Assembly: GCA_965262055.1 (NCBI GenBank)
Contig: CBDHEI010000002.1
Coordinates: 992,001 to 1,056,000, forward strand
DNA: 64,000 bases
Origin: G958296245 sp965262055
Lineage (GTDB): Bacteria; Chloroflexota; Dehalococcoidia; Lucifugimonadales; G958296245
Reading direction: 5' to 3'
Shown: positions 1 through 7,661 of the stretch, one piece after another
Layout of the letters: the number at the start of each line of letters is the position of its first letter
Numbering within the stretch: position 1 is the first letter of the stretch
Program-made: the position numbers and the translations under genes
The notes under the pieces: model-generated
The model's database searches: none
What the model was told of the DNA's origin: nothing
The model's input: the letters and a program-made list of their open reading frames with translations, nothing else

Positions 1-612
1 CGCTTCTCCATCACCATCCGCCAGCACAAAGGCCTGCGGGAGTTGATTGAGGCGATCCCCGAGCAGGACTGGACGCCGATTCCCTACTGGATGGACGGCG
101 CCGCCGATGTGGCCGAGACCACCTATACCCCCTTCCAGAGTGAACCCGACGCCGCGCCGGTGCGGCTCATCGTCCGGCGGGTGAAGCCCACGCCCGGTTC
201 CCAGTTGGCCCTCTTCGCCACCTACAGCTATCACGGCTTCATCACCGACCGGGACGGGGAAACCCTGGAACTGGAGGCCGATCATCGCCGCCACGCCGAG
301 ATCGAGAACGCCATTCGAGACCTGAAACACGGCGTCGGACTCAACCATCTCCCCTCGGGGCGCTTCGCCGCCAACGGCGCCTGGCTGGCGGTGCAGGTGA
401 TGGCACACAACCTCGCCCGCTGGACAGCGCGCATCGGTCTGGCCGAACGGACCGTGACCACCAAGACCCTCAGGCGGCGGGTCTTCGCTCTGGTGGGACG
501 GATCACCCGCTCGGCGCGCCGCCTTACCCTGCATCTTCCCCAGCATTGGACTTGGGAAACCCAGTTCACTCGCGCCATGGCCCGGCTGCGAGCCATTCCA
601 CTCCCCGCCTGA
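1..612 (+). CDS. IS1380-family transposase, C-terminal part
   Basis: The frame is open from base 1 and ends at 612. It matches the last 203 residues of the 441-aa transposases at 19348-20673 and 41038-42363 with almost no differences. It contains the C-terminal part of the DDE catalytic domain, including the IENAIRDLKHGVG segment with the likely catalytic Glu. The N-terminal part, with the first two catalytic Asp residues, lies outside the window. About 258 bp of non-coding element sequence follows the stop. Confidence 0.9.
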   Translation, partial: RFSITIRQHKGLRELIEAIPEQDWTPIPYWMDGAADVAETTYTPFQSEPDAAPVRLIVRRVKPTPGSQLALFATYSYHGFITDRDGETLELEADHRRHAEIENAIRDLKHGVGLNHLPSGRFAANGAWLAVQVMAHNLARWTARIGLAERTVTTKTLRRRVFALVGRITRSARRLTLHLPQHWTWETQFTRAMARLRAIPLPA

Positions 613-870
613 ACTGCCAGCCTGCAACTGACCCAACTTCCCTGAAAACTCGTGCCACCCCGGTCCCGCGAGAGTTCCCTGCTGCGTATTCTCTCGCCAT
701 CCCGCGCATCGCAGCTCCCGCAGAGGGCCATAGGGGCGCAAGGCGGCGACTGAAGACCGTTCGCCGACCTCCAATCTACCCCAATGAGCCCAGCCATCTC
801 CCCTGTAGCTCCCTCACCCACCCTGCCGCTGTCCTCACGCCGTCCATCGGTGTCCTTCGGTGGATTCGGG
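1..870 (+). mobile_element. IS1380-family element, copy 1 (cut by window edge)
   Basis: This is the transposase-3' half of an element whose complete copies lie at 19093-20794 and 40782-42484 in the opposite orientation. The right end at 870 carries the terminal repeat TCGGTGGATTCGGG, followed by the pentamer CTAAG. The sequence is nearly identical to the other copies, so movement was recent. The left end lies about 830 bp outside the window. The insertion interrupts a leftward heme A synthase gene that begins at 871. Confidence 0.9.
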
Positions 871-1604
871 CTAAGCCTGGGAACGTCCACTCCCCGCCTC
901 AACACCATGACCGAGGCCCCGGCAAGGACGACGCCCACCGCCGCCGACAGGAAGCGGTGGACCATGTGGATCGCATATGCCGCGCCTTCCGGCAGCAGGC
1001 TGCCCCGGCACAGCGGCCACGTCCCGCACGACGAACCGGCGCCGTAGCCCACCATGTACGAGCCCCACAGGATCACCAGGAACGTACCCGCGAGCGACGC
1101 AAGTATCAGCGCGTCGGTCCACCCATCGGAACGCCCAGCATCATCTGCGGCGCCACCTTCAGCACGCCAGGTGACCAGCGTGACCACCGTCATGCACGCC
1201 ACCACGCCCTCTGCAATCCCCAGGTGGGCCAGCCTGACCCACCACGCGAGCTCCGTCCACACAACCACAGCGCCCAGCAACGCGGCTACCAGCACGAGGA
1301 ACGCACCTGCCAGGCTGGGAAACCGTATCCAGGGCTCGCCCTTGTGGCGGCGCACCGCCAGCACCGCAACGGCCAACGTCAGCAGCCCCACGACGGACGC
1401 CACGAGGCGATGGCTGAACTCCACGAGCGGCGCGCGCTCGAAGACCGGGATCACCCGCCCGTCGCACAGCGGCCAGTCCGGGCACCCAAGGCCAGAACCC
1501 GTAACCCTCACCACCCCACCCAGCGACACCTGTACGATGGAAGCGACCAGCGCAGCCAGTGCAAGATACGCAAGGGCTCTCCCGGGACGGAGGCCCTCAC
1601 TCAC
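871..1604 (-). pseudogene. ctaA: Heme A synthase (CtaA/Cox15), truncated by IS1380 insertion
   Basis: Heme A synthase is a membrane enzyme that oxidises the methyl group of heme O for cytochrome aa3-type oxidases. The reading frame starts at GTG 1604. It has the typical N-terminal membrane segment, the GGVVRVTGSGLGCPDWPLCDG block, the FSHRLVA His-containing helix and a second half with CGTWPLCRG and IHMVHRFLSA. About 245 residues remain, against roughly 300 or more in the family. At 871 the frame runs into the IS1380 end. The 3' part of the gene should lie beyond the element, outside this window. A perfect 32-bp palindrome sits 17 bp upstream of the start. Confidence 0.85.
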
Positions 1605-1620
1605 TAAGGATCATCATGTC

Positions 1621-1652
1621 GTTCCGATTGTGCAAATTTGCACAATCGGAAC
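1621..1652. promoter_or_regulatory. Perfect 32-bp palindrome, candidate operator
   Basis: The half-site GTTCCGATTGTGCAAA is followed directly by its exact reverse complement, with the dyad between 1636 and 1637. It lies 17 bp upstream of the ctaA start codon in the promoter/leader region. A zero-spacer dyad of this length fits a dimeric repressor operator better than a terminator, because no loop is left. The regulator is not identifiable from this window. Confidence 0.6.
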
Positions 1653-1729
1653 CCTAGCACACGCCCCCCTACCCGTCAACGAAACTTGAATCTACCTGAC
1701 GATGGAGTTCAAGAAACTCCTGTGCGCCG

Positions 1730-2083
1730 TCAAGGCCCAGGCAGCGGCTTGACATGTCCCTCCAGCCACAAGCGGAGCTCCGCGAATCTGAACGAGTTCG
1801 TCTCGAAGAGCCGCATGAAGAATCGGTAGGCTTCGTCGTTGTCGCAGTCGATGAAGCTGCCGTTCTTGCGTAGGAAAGAGTCGGTAGCGTAGAAAGCTGT
1901 CCGCTTGTTGCCGTCTACGAAGGGATGGTTCATCGCCAAGCTCTCCAGGAGAGCGGCGGCCTCCTCAATGATGCCGTCGTAGTAGCCAATTTGGGGGCGC
2001 ATAATGGCGGAAGCCAGTGCGCCCATTTCGCGGATACCGGTAGCGCCGCCGAACTCGCGGATCGCTACGTCGTGTATGGCCAC
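1730..2083 (-). CDS. doc: Doc-type toxin (Fic/Doc family)
   Basis: Doc proteins are Fic-fold kinases that phosphorylate EF-Tu and stop translation. The 117-aa product has the Fic active-site motif HPFVDGNKRTA at about residues 53-63 and the helix GIREMGALASAI typical of Doc. The only in-frame start is GTG 2083, because TAG at 2090-2092 closes the frame. Relatives usually have about ten more N-terminal residues, and an AGGAGG lies only 2 nt before this GTG, so the 5' end may be altered. The gene follows a ribbon-helix-helix-type antitoxin gene and should share its promoter. Confidence 0.85.
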   Translation of the reverse strand: MAIHDVAIREFGGATGIREMGALASAIMRPQIGYYDGIIEEAAALLESLAMNHPFVDGNKRTAFYATDSFLRKNGSFIDCDNDEAYRFFMRLFETNSFRFAELRLWLEGHVKPLPGP

Positions 2084-2112
2084 GACCTCCTATATCGTTG
2101 GGAAGTCATGAA

Positions 2113-2343
2113 TCACGACTTGGCCAACAACTCACCGAGGCGACGATTTCTCTCGAGGCTGGCACGGAAGTGGGCCATCACTTCGGGACGTACCTTCCCC
2201 CTAGCTTTGCTGTCGAGGTATTCCTGCATGGCGTCTTCCAGCACCGCCTGGAAGTGCCGCCCCTCATCCCGGGCAACTTGCCGCAGCGCGGCCAACAGGT
2301 CCGGCGATGCCTGGCTGGAAAATTTTTCACGAGTCGCAACCAT
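2113..2343 (-). CDS. Ribbon-helix-helix-type antitoxin of the Doc pair
   Basis: This 76-aa protein starts MVATREKFSSQASPDLLAAL and continues with a helical stretch (RQVARDEGRHFQAVLEDAM). That pattern suits a ribbon-helix-helix DNA-binding domain followed by a charged C-terminal toxin-binding tail (RPEVMAHFRASLERNRR). ATG 2343 is preferred over TTG 2346 because GGAGG lies 8 nt upstream. The toxin frame begins about 30 bp downstream. Expected role: neutralise Doc and repress the operon. The pairing of an RHH-like antitoxin with Doc, instead of Phd, is inferred from sequence character only. Confidence 0.75.
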   Translation of the reverse strand: MVATREKFSSQASPDLLAALRQVARDEGRHFQAVLEDAMQEYLDSKARGKVRPEVMAHFRASLERNRRLGELLAKS

Positions 2344-2371
2344 CAAGCCCGCCTCCTCTCCGGTTCATTCC

Positions 2372-2400
2372 ATTATCCAACCAGGGAGTCGACAGGTCAA
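2372..2400 (-). promoter_or_regulatory. Promoter of the toxin-antitoxin operon
   Basis: Reading leftward, TTGACC (2395-2400) and GATAAT (2372-2377) are separated by exactly 17 bp, close to the sigma-70 consensus. The spacer includes the palindrome GTCGAC. The antitoxin ATG follows about 30 bp downstream with a GGAGG ribosome-binding site. Confidence 0.65.
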
Positions 2401-2571
2401 GAAACGTCTTGATGAGAGTGGGCGCCCACGCCCACGCTCGCGTTCACGCCGGCAGCTCGGCGCTAAGCATGTGACTCACTAGCGACCAACGACACGGAAA
2501 TCTACCACACAACCCCCCAACGTGATAGCTAGCCGTGGGTTCTATGCCGCATCCTCGATGCTTGACTCAAG

Positions 2572-2754
2572 TCATTTAGGTGAGGAGCGTATGACCTTAC
2601 CACCGCCAAATGCATCCCTCCGATCGGAGGGCGGTTGAATTGGCTTCACCGGAGGCATAGGCCGCGTCTGGACAGGAAATCCTCGAATAGCTAGTTGCCG
2701 TTCCGCCTCAATCCACCTAATATTATGAGACTTTGTATGTGAGGATCTCATCAT
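2572..2754 (-). CDS. Small hypothetical protein
   Basis: A 60-aa frame starts 6 bp after the stop of the Ntn-hydrolase gene. The GGAGG within that gene's last codons lies about 10 nt before the ATG, which suggests translational coupling. The product is basic and rich in Pro, Arg and Ser, with no membrane segment and no recognised motif. It may be a short real gene or chance coding in an accessory island. Confidence 0.4.
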   Translation of the reverse strand: MMRSSHTKSHNIRWIEAERQLAIRGFPVQTRPMPPVKPIQPPSDRRDAFGGGKVIRSSPK

Positions 2755-2760
2755 CTTAAC

Positions 2761-3457
2761 TCAGCCTCCACTGGGGTGACTAACATCTGTGTTCCCGAAT
2801 CCAACTCCAGGAGCAACCTCACTTCGTTTCTTCGCCTTATTGACTATCTCAGTTACCTTTTCTTTGTCCGAGGATGATTTGTATGGTGCCTCAATTAGTG
2901 AATACATCGCGTGGGGAGCTCCAGACCCAATGGCACCATATCCAATAGGCGTATAATCCCTAAGAATGCCTGGGTTGCTTATGGTGTGAATAGTGTATAG
3001 AGATGCATTGCTAGGACCCGCAACAATGACTTCAACACCGATATCGCTTTGTGTCAGGGCTTGGTCAATTATCTGCACGATTTGTGGTGATAGAGCCTGA
3101 TTGTTCCTATAGTAGGTGTCAAGGTCTAACCCTCGGGGTTCCAATTCTCTCTGCACGATAGTTGCGAGTCGAACTTGCTGGTAGGCAGACCTGACCAGTT
3201 CCGCTGTCTCCAATGCTGTGATGAAGCCTTGTTGTTCAAATTGCTGTTGTATCCTCACCTTTGCAATGTTGAGGATCTCGGTTCCAAGCAGAACGTCGCC
3301 AGCTGCGAGTGCATAGGTTGACACAGGATCACCAGCCATCGGGACAATCTTGGTAATCCCTTGATGCTCAAACTCGTACCCCATTGGGATGTGTGCTGTG
3401 ACCATTTGGTCTGATGCAAGCACCGCGCCCGTATAGGGCTGCTATACATACGGTCAT
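2761..3457 (-). pseudogene. Proteasome-like Ntn-hydrolase superfamily protein, frameshifted near its N-terminus
   Basis: ATG 3457 opens MTVCIAALYGRG. The family-typical continuation VLASDQMVTAHIPMGYEFEH is found one frame away from position 3423, so one base is extra (or two missing) around 3424-3433. The rest is uninterrupted: the segment YALAAGDVLLGTE, a helical middle with DLDTYYRNNQ, and the C-terminal IGYGAIGSGAPHAMYSLIEA block that is typical of these proteasome-beta-like proteins of unknown substrate. Length after repair is about 231 residues. It could be a pseudogene or an assembly error. It lies in a lower-GC island. Confidence 0.7.
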
Positions 3458-3491
3458 AACGTTCTTTGTTCCTCCGAGGCGTTTTCTGCAA

Positions 3492-4090
3492 GACACCTAT
3501 ACGACGTTGCAGTACTGTACCCGATCTTAGAACTGTTCATGACAGCCTCAATCTTGACGGCTGGGAATTACAGCAACACTGCATAGTCAGATGTTCTTGA
3601 TCCCACCTCTGATACAGACTGACTCCCACAATTGCGAACTAGGCCGCTGGGCCGGGGATCCTAACTAACCGTCGCTGCACCGTGGTGTCGTTGGAGAAGA
3701 ACTTCGGGGTGATCAAGGAGCAAAACCGGTAATACTTACCAGAGTGTGTCATATCTCAAATGCGTTTCATAGAACAATAGTAACCAGTGTGTGCAGCGAT
3801 GTCAATTTGTTCCATTCAACTATTAGGCGGTGTTCCAAGTATGAGGCGCGGAATGTCCACCCTCAAGGCTCTCACCCGCGGTGCGCTCATAGGTCCCTGC
3901 CAACTGGAAAGGCGGCATATGGCTATCCATGAGTACTATGATAGCCTAGCCGTTCTTCTATATCAAGGACTCCGGACGCCTTACCTCCATCTTCTCCGGG
4001 ATGCACAAGGCCGCAACAACCTCTTCGCGGTGAGCCCTTTGACACTAAATCCGTGTCGAACATCACCTGGCCATGGAGGAACGACGAAAT
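3492..4090. other. Intergenic region with a possible transposase remnant
   Basis: About 600 bp with no convincing gene. At 3661-3732 (+) a short frame reads VVSLEKNFGVIKEQNR then stop. This resembles the IEPVFGIIKDQQ segment of the IS1182-type transposase at 25586-27166, so a decayed fragment of such an element is possible. The rest is low-GC sequence without recognisable signals. Confidence 0.35.
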
Positions 4091-4111
4091 CCCTAGGGGC
4101 AGCCCCTAGGG
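4091..4111 (-). terminator. Hairpin after the cyclophilin gene
   Basis: CCCTAGGGGC and GCCCCTAGGG are perfect 10-bp inverted arms separated by one base, 14 bp beyond the stop of the leftward cyclophilin gene. The RNA would fold with a slightly larger loop, followed by AUUUCGUCGUU. There is no long U tract, so this is a plausible but weak intrinsic terminator. Confidence 0.5.
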
Positions 4112-4124
4112 CCCTCCTCCCAGG

Positions 4125-4823
4125 CTACTCCCCCTCCTCGATAGTTATGGAGGAGATCACGTCGCCCGGCGTGGTCGCCGCGCTGGGGTTGCGTATCTTG
4201 ATGCCGTTCACCACTTCCATCCCCTCTATAACCTTGCCGAACACCGTGTGCGCGTCGTCCAGATGTGGCGTGGGCACGAGCGTGATGAACCACTGCCCGC
4301 CTCCTGTGTTCGGCCGTCCGACGTTCGCCATGGACAGCACCCCTGGCCCGTTGTGGCGCCGTAGGGGGCTGAACTCGTCCGGGATCGTGTACCCGGGGCC
4401 GCCGCTGCCCGTGCCGGTCGGGTCGCCGCTCTGCGCCATGAAGTCGGCTATGACGCGGTGGAACGTAACCTGGTCATAGTAGCCGTCGCGCGCCAGGAAA
4501 ATGAAGTTGTTGACCGTCACCGGCGCCTCTTTCGCAAACAGCTCTATGACGATCTCACCGCCCTTCTCCAGCTCGAGCGTCGCCGTGTAGCTCTTGTTCG
4601 GGTCTATCGTCATCGCCGGCGGCGAATTGTACTGCTTCATGCTTGGCTCCTTGGGCTCGGGCACTGAGGTCGCGGTAGGCTTAGGCGTCGGCACGGGCTC
4701 CGACGTGGCTGGCGGCTTGGATACCGGCTCGGCCGTCGGCTCGGAGTCCGTTCCGCACGCGGCCAGCAACAGCACCAAGGGAAGCGCTGCCAGCAAAGCC
4801 TGAGAGAATCTCTTCAACACCAT
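4125..4823 (-). CDS. Cyclophilin-type peptidyl-prolyl isomerase lipoprotein
   Basis: The enzyme isomerises X-Pro bonds and is predicted to act at the outer face of the membrane. Residues 1-23 form a lipoprotein signal ending LLAAC (Cys23), followed by a Pro/Thr/Glu-rich linker to about residue 60. The cyclophilin domain follows with FHRVI (catalytic Arg), MAQSGDPTGTGSGGPGY, and GGGQWFITLVPTPHLDDAHTVFG. All main active-site blocks are present. The gene begins 12 bp after the stop of the E1-like gene, so the two are likely cotranscribed. Confidence 0.93.
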   Translation of the reverse strand: MVLKRFSQALLAALPLVLLLAACGTDSEPTAEPVSKPPATSEPVPTPKPTATSVPEPKEPSMKQYNSPPAMTIDPNKSYTATLELEKGGEIVIELFAKEAPVTVNNFIFLARDGYYDQVTFHRVIADFMAQSGDPTGTGSGGPGYTIPDEFSPLRRHNGPGVLSMANVGRPNTGGGQWFITLVPTPHLDDAHTVFGKVIEGMEVVNGIKIRNPSAATTPGDVISSITIEEGE

Positions 4824-4835
4824 CTGTTCATCCTC

Positions 4836-7208
4836 CTACATGTTCAGTGCGCCGAAACAGGCGGCCATAATGCTGTCGGCGTCGATCTCGTACTCTCCGT
4901 ATAGCTCCTCCGGGGTACCAGACTGGCCGAACTCCGTGACTCCCAGCGGCAGTGTCGTCGTCTTCATAGCCGCGCCTATCCATGCCAGCGCGTGCGGCGC
5001 CCCGTCCATGACCGTCACGATGGGCGCGCTCCGCTCGCCGACCGCGATGATCTCCGACAGGAAGGGTTCAGCGTCTGCTAAGCCATGCGCCCGCGCCCGC
5101 ACCGACTCCTGGAACCGCCGGTACAGCGGCCCAGGCCCCGTAACGTTGATCACGTTGGCGAACACGCCCTCCTCCAGCAGCCGGTCGCTCGCCGCGACCG
5201 CCTCGGGCACCATCGCCCCTGAGGCAAAGACGTTGACAACGTTGTATTCGCTACCGTACCCATCCTCGCCGCTCCGGTCCAGCAGCCTGTAGGCGCCGCC
5301 AAGCACCTGGCTGCGCAGCCGCTCGGGGTTCCCCGACTCAGGCGCAAGGTTGAACAGCCCTTGGTCCACCCGCTTGCTCGTAAGCCGCAGGTAGGTCGAC
5401 TCCTCTCGCAGCCGGATCTTCTCCAGCGCCGCAAGCAGTATCCATTCCAGCTCCTGCCCGAAGCACGGCTCGTAGTAGGCCAGCTCAGGGAAGGCGACTC
5501 CTATCGACGGCGTGATAACCGACTGGTGCGCCCCGCCCTCCGGGCCCAGCGTGACCCCCGACGGCGTGCCCACCAGAATGAACTTCCCTCCGTTGTAGAC
5601 GCTGTAGACGAAGGCGTCCAGCCCACGCCTCACGAACGGGTCGTATAGCGTGCCGAGGGGAAACAGCGTCTCACCCGCGGCCTCGTGCGCGAGGCCGAGT
5701 TGCCCCAATAGCATGAACAGGTTGTTCTCCGAGATGCCCAGCTCTATGTGCTGGCCGCTCCGGGACTCGACCCACTGCAGCGCGCGCGGGATCTGCTCCT
5801 CGGGCACCGGCTCCCTCTCGTGCCGGCTCCACACCCCCGCCTTGTTTATCCATCCGCCCAGGTTGGTAGAACTGGCAACGTCTGGGCTCGCCGTCACGAG
5901 ACGCTCCGACAGACCCGGCACGTTTCTGGAGATGTCCGTCAGCACCAACCCGAATATCTGCTGCGTCGACATCACGCCCCGGTAGCCCCGCCCGAACCCT
6001 GTGGGGATAGGCTCCTCCACGTTGCCTACCGTCTCGGGCGCTTCCTTGACCAGGCTGGCGGCCGTCTCCATGCAGAAGCGGCCCGCGTCGCTCTCCGGGT
6101 CCAGCTTGCCGAAGCCGTCCCCCTCCGGGATGCCCAGCGTCCTCCCCAGCTCCTCCATCTGCTCCCGCGTCAGGTTCACCGAGTGGTTCTGCGGGTCGCC
6201 CACCGACGGCAGCCGCCACCCCTTCAGCGTGTACGCGAACAGCACGTTGGGACCGGCCTCGAGGTCTATCTCCTCGAAAGCCTCCCGCAGCACCGCGAAG
6301 TCGTGGCCCCCCAGGTTGCGGAACAGGTCCTGCAGCTCTGCGTCGTCCCACAGGTCGAGCAGCCGCATCATGTCGTTCGGGTACCTGCTCGTGCGCGGCA
6401 GCCAGTCGCGGAGCACCGCCGGCTCGATCCGTAGGAGCCGCTGGTACAGGTCGTTGGACATCTCGTCGATGCTCGTGCGCAGCAGGTCGCCGTTGGGCTC
6501 CTCGAAGGCAGCCTGCAGACGCTTGCCGTACTTGGCGTCCACCACCCGCCACCCGTTCGCGGCGAACATCTCCTTCCAGGAGCGCACCCTGATGCCCGGG
6601 ATGATCCTGTCCAGGCTCTGCCGGTTCAGGTCGACCACCCACAGCACGTTCTTCATGTCGGCGAGTGCCGGCTCGGCTATCGTCTCCCACACCGACCCCT
6701 CGTCCAGCTCCGCGTCCCCCACTAGGCTGATGAACCGCCTGCCGTCGTCCGGCGTCTCGAAGTGGTCGTGCAGATACTCGTTGACCAAACTCGCGTAGTT
6801 CGGCGCCACCGCGCCCAGCCCCACGGAGCCGGTGGAAAAGTCGACTCCGTCCGGGTCCTTCGTGCGGCTCGGGTACGCTTGCAACCCGTGAAAGCCGCGC
6901 AGCGTCGTCAGGTACTGAGGCTCCAGGTTGCCCAGCAGGTACTGTATGGCGTGGTAGACGGGAGAGGCGTGGGGCTTCACCGATATGGCGTCCCCGGCCC
7001 TCATGAACTCGAAGTAGAGGTAGGTCATGACCGTCACGAACGACGAGCTCGACGACTGGTGGCCGCCCACCTTCACCCCGCCGGGGTTCGGACGCCCGTA
7101 GTTGGCATAGTCCACCATCTTGATGGAGAGCCACAGCACCCTCTCCTGTATCTCTTCCAGGAGTCGGTCGCGGTCGGTCTCCGTCAGAGCGAGTGCGTCG
7201 GTCTGCAT
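4836..7208 (-). CDS. Pyruvate dehydrogenase E1-like, homodimeric (AceE/transketolase type)
   Basis: A thiamine-diphosphate enzyme of the single-chain E1/transketolase type, 790 aa against about 890 in E. coli AceE. The N-terminal half has KVGGHQSSSSS with a His near residue 50, HASPVYH (80-86), RGFHGL, and the ThDP/metal motif GDAELDEG at 164-171 followed by LNRQSLD about 25 residues later. The C-terminal half carries the pyrimidine-binding and transketolase C-terminal domains (GGAHQSVITPSIG; VTEFGQSGTPEELY near the end). No E2 or E3 gene is nearby, so the exact 2-oxo acid substrate is inferred. Start ATG 7208 has GGAGG 10 nt upstream. Confidence 0.85.
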   Translation of the reverse strand: MQTDALALTETDRDRLLEEIQERVLWLSIKMVDYANYGRPNPGGVKVGGHQSSSSSFVTVMTYLYFEFMRAGDAISVKPHASPVYHAIQYLLGNLEPQYLTTLRGFHGLQAYPSRTKDPDGVDFSTGSVGLGAVAPNYASLVNEYLHDHFETPDDGRRFISLVGDAELDEGSVWETIAEPALADMKNVLWVVDLNRQSLDRIIPGIRVRSWKEMFAANGWRVVDAKYGKRLQAAFEEPNGDLLRTSIDEMSNDLYQRLLRIEPAVLRDWLPRTSRYPNDMMRLLDLWDDAELQDLFRNLGGHDFAVLREAFEEIDLEAGPNVLFAYTLKGWRLPSVGDPQNHSVNLTREQMEELGRTLGIPEGDGFGKLDPESDAGRFCMETAASLVKEAPETVGNVEEPIPTGFGRGYRGVMSTQQIFGLVLTDISRNVPGLSERLVTASPDVASSTNLGGWINKAGVWSRHEREPVPEEQIPRALQWVESRSGQHIELGISENNLFMLLGQLGLAHEAAGETLFPLGTLYDPFVRRGLDAFVYSVYNGGKFILVGTPSGVTLGPEGGAHQSVITPSIGVAFPELAYYEPCFGQELEWILLAALEKIRLREESTYLRLTSKRVDQGLFNLAPESGNPERLRSQVLGGAYRLLDRSGEDGYGSEYNVVNVFASGAMVPEAVAASDRLLEEGVFANVINVTGPGPLYRRFQESVRARAHGLADAEPFLSEIIAVGERSAPIVTVMDGAPHALAWIGAAMKTTTLPLGVTEFGQSGTPEELYGEYEIDADSIMAACFGALNM

Positions 7209-7267
7209 GACCAGTCATCCTCCGGCCCGGCACCATCCGCGCCCCATTATACGACAGCCCGAGCAGC
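7198..7267 (-). promoter_or_regulatory. Promoter/leader of the E1-like gene; duplicated at 8458-8527
   Basis: Reading leftward, a perfect TATAAT lies at 7246-7251, about 40 bp before the E1 start. GGAGG follows close to the ATG. The -35 region is weak (CTGTTA about 17 bp upstream). The whole 70-bp block recurs without gaps, with a few substitutions, at 8458-8527, upstream of the thioredoxin-like gene. Confidence 0.65.
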
Positions 7268-7287
7268 GTAACAGGTTGCCCAGAGGA

Positions 7288-7438
7288 CTAGCAGGCTGCT
7301 GAAATACGGGGGGTGAGAGGGGCGGAGCCCCTTTGCCGGGAGTCTGAGGGTGTCCCTCTCAGACTTAATTCCTCTCTCCCCTAGGCACAGGGAAGAGCCC
7401 AGAAGAAGATTTGGAAGAGTTCTTCCGCAGCCTGCTAG
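7288..7438. repeat. Small inverted-repeat element, family A, copy 1
   Basis: The element begins CTAGCAGGCTGC and ends GCAGCCTGCTAG, exact 12-bp inverted termini. Its interior has nested hairpins, including the block with GCCGGGAGTCTGAGGG. Related copies occur at 21866-22006 and, inverted, at 56242-56370, all between genes. It has no coding capacity. It fits a MITE or REP-like element. Confidence 0.7.
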
Positions 7439-7587
7439 TGTCCTGTCTTCGAAGTTCGATGTATACAAGCAGGCGGGCATATCTTGAGGCTACAACTGCC
7501 ATTAGCTATGGGTTCTGGAACCTGCACCCATATATGGGGGGCAAGCTTAACGGATTTATTCGGCGAATCTCGGAGACAGGACACTAG
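7435..7587. repeat. MITE-like element with 24-bp inverted termini
   Basis: The left end CTAGTGTCCTGTCTTCGA and the reverse complement of the right end CTAGTGTCCTGTCTCCGA match over 24 bp with a few mismatches. The element is 153 bp and non-coding, and shares its CTAG with the right end of the family A element next to it. It may have been mobilised by a transposase elsewhere in the genome. Confidence 0.6.
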
Positions 7588-7661
7588 AGTCTAAGGCACA
7601 GAAAGCAGACCGCCGCCGTCCCCTGAGTGTCGAGGGCGATGGGATATTGGGACACGGGGAA

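Noticed and set aside
3744..4479. Rightward frames across the gap and cyclophilin gene
   Set aside because: No family resemblance, and the second half lies antisense to cyclophilin.
5671..7236. 521-codon frame overlapping the E1-like gene
   Set aside because: Arg/Gly/Ala-rich shadow frame on the same strand; the E1 frame has all family motifs.
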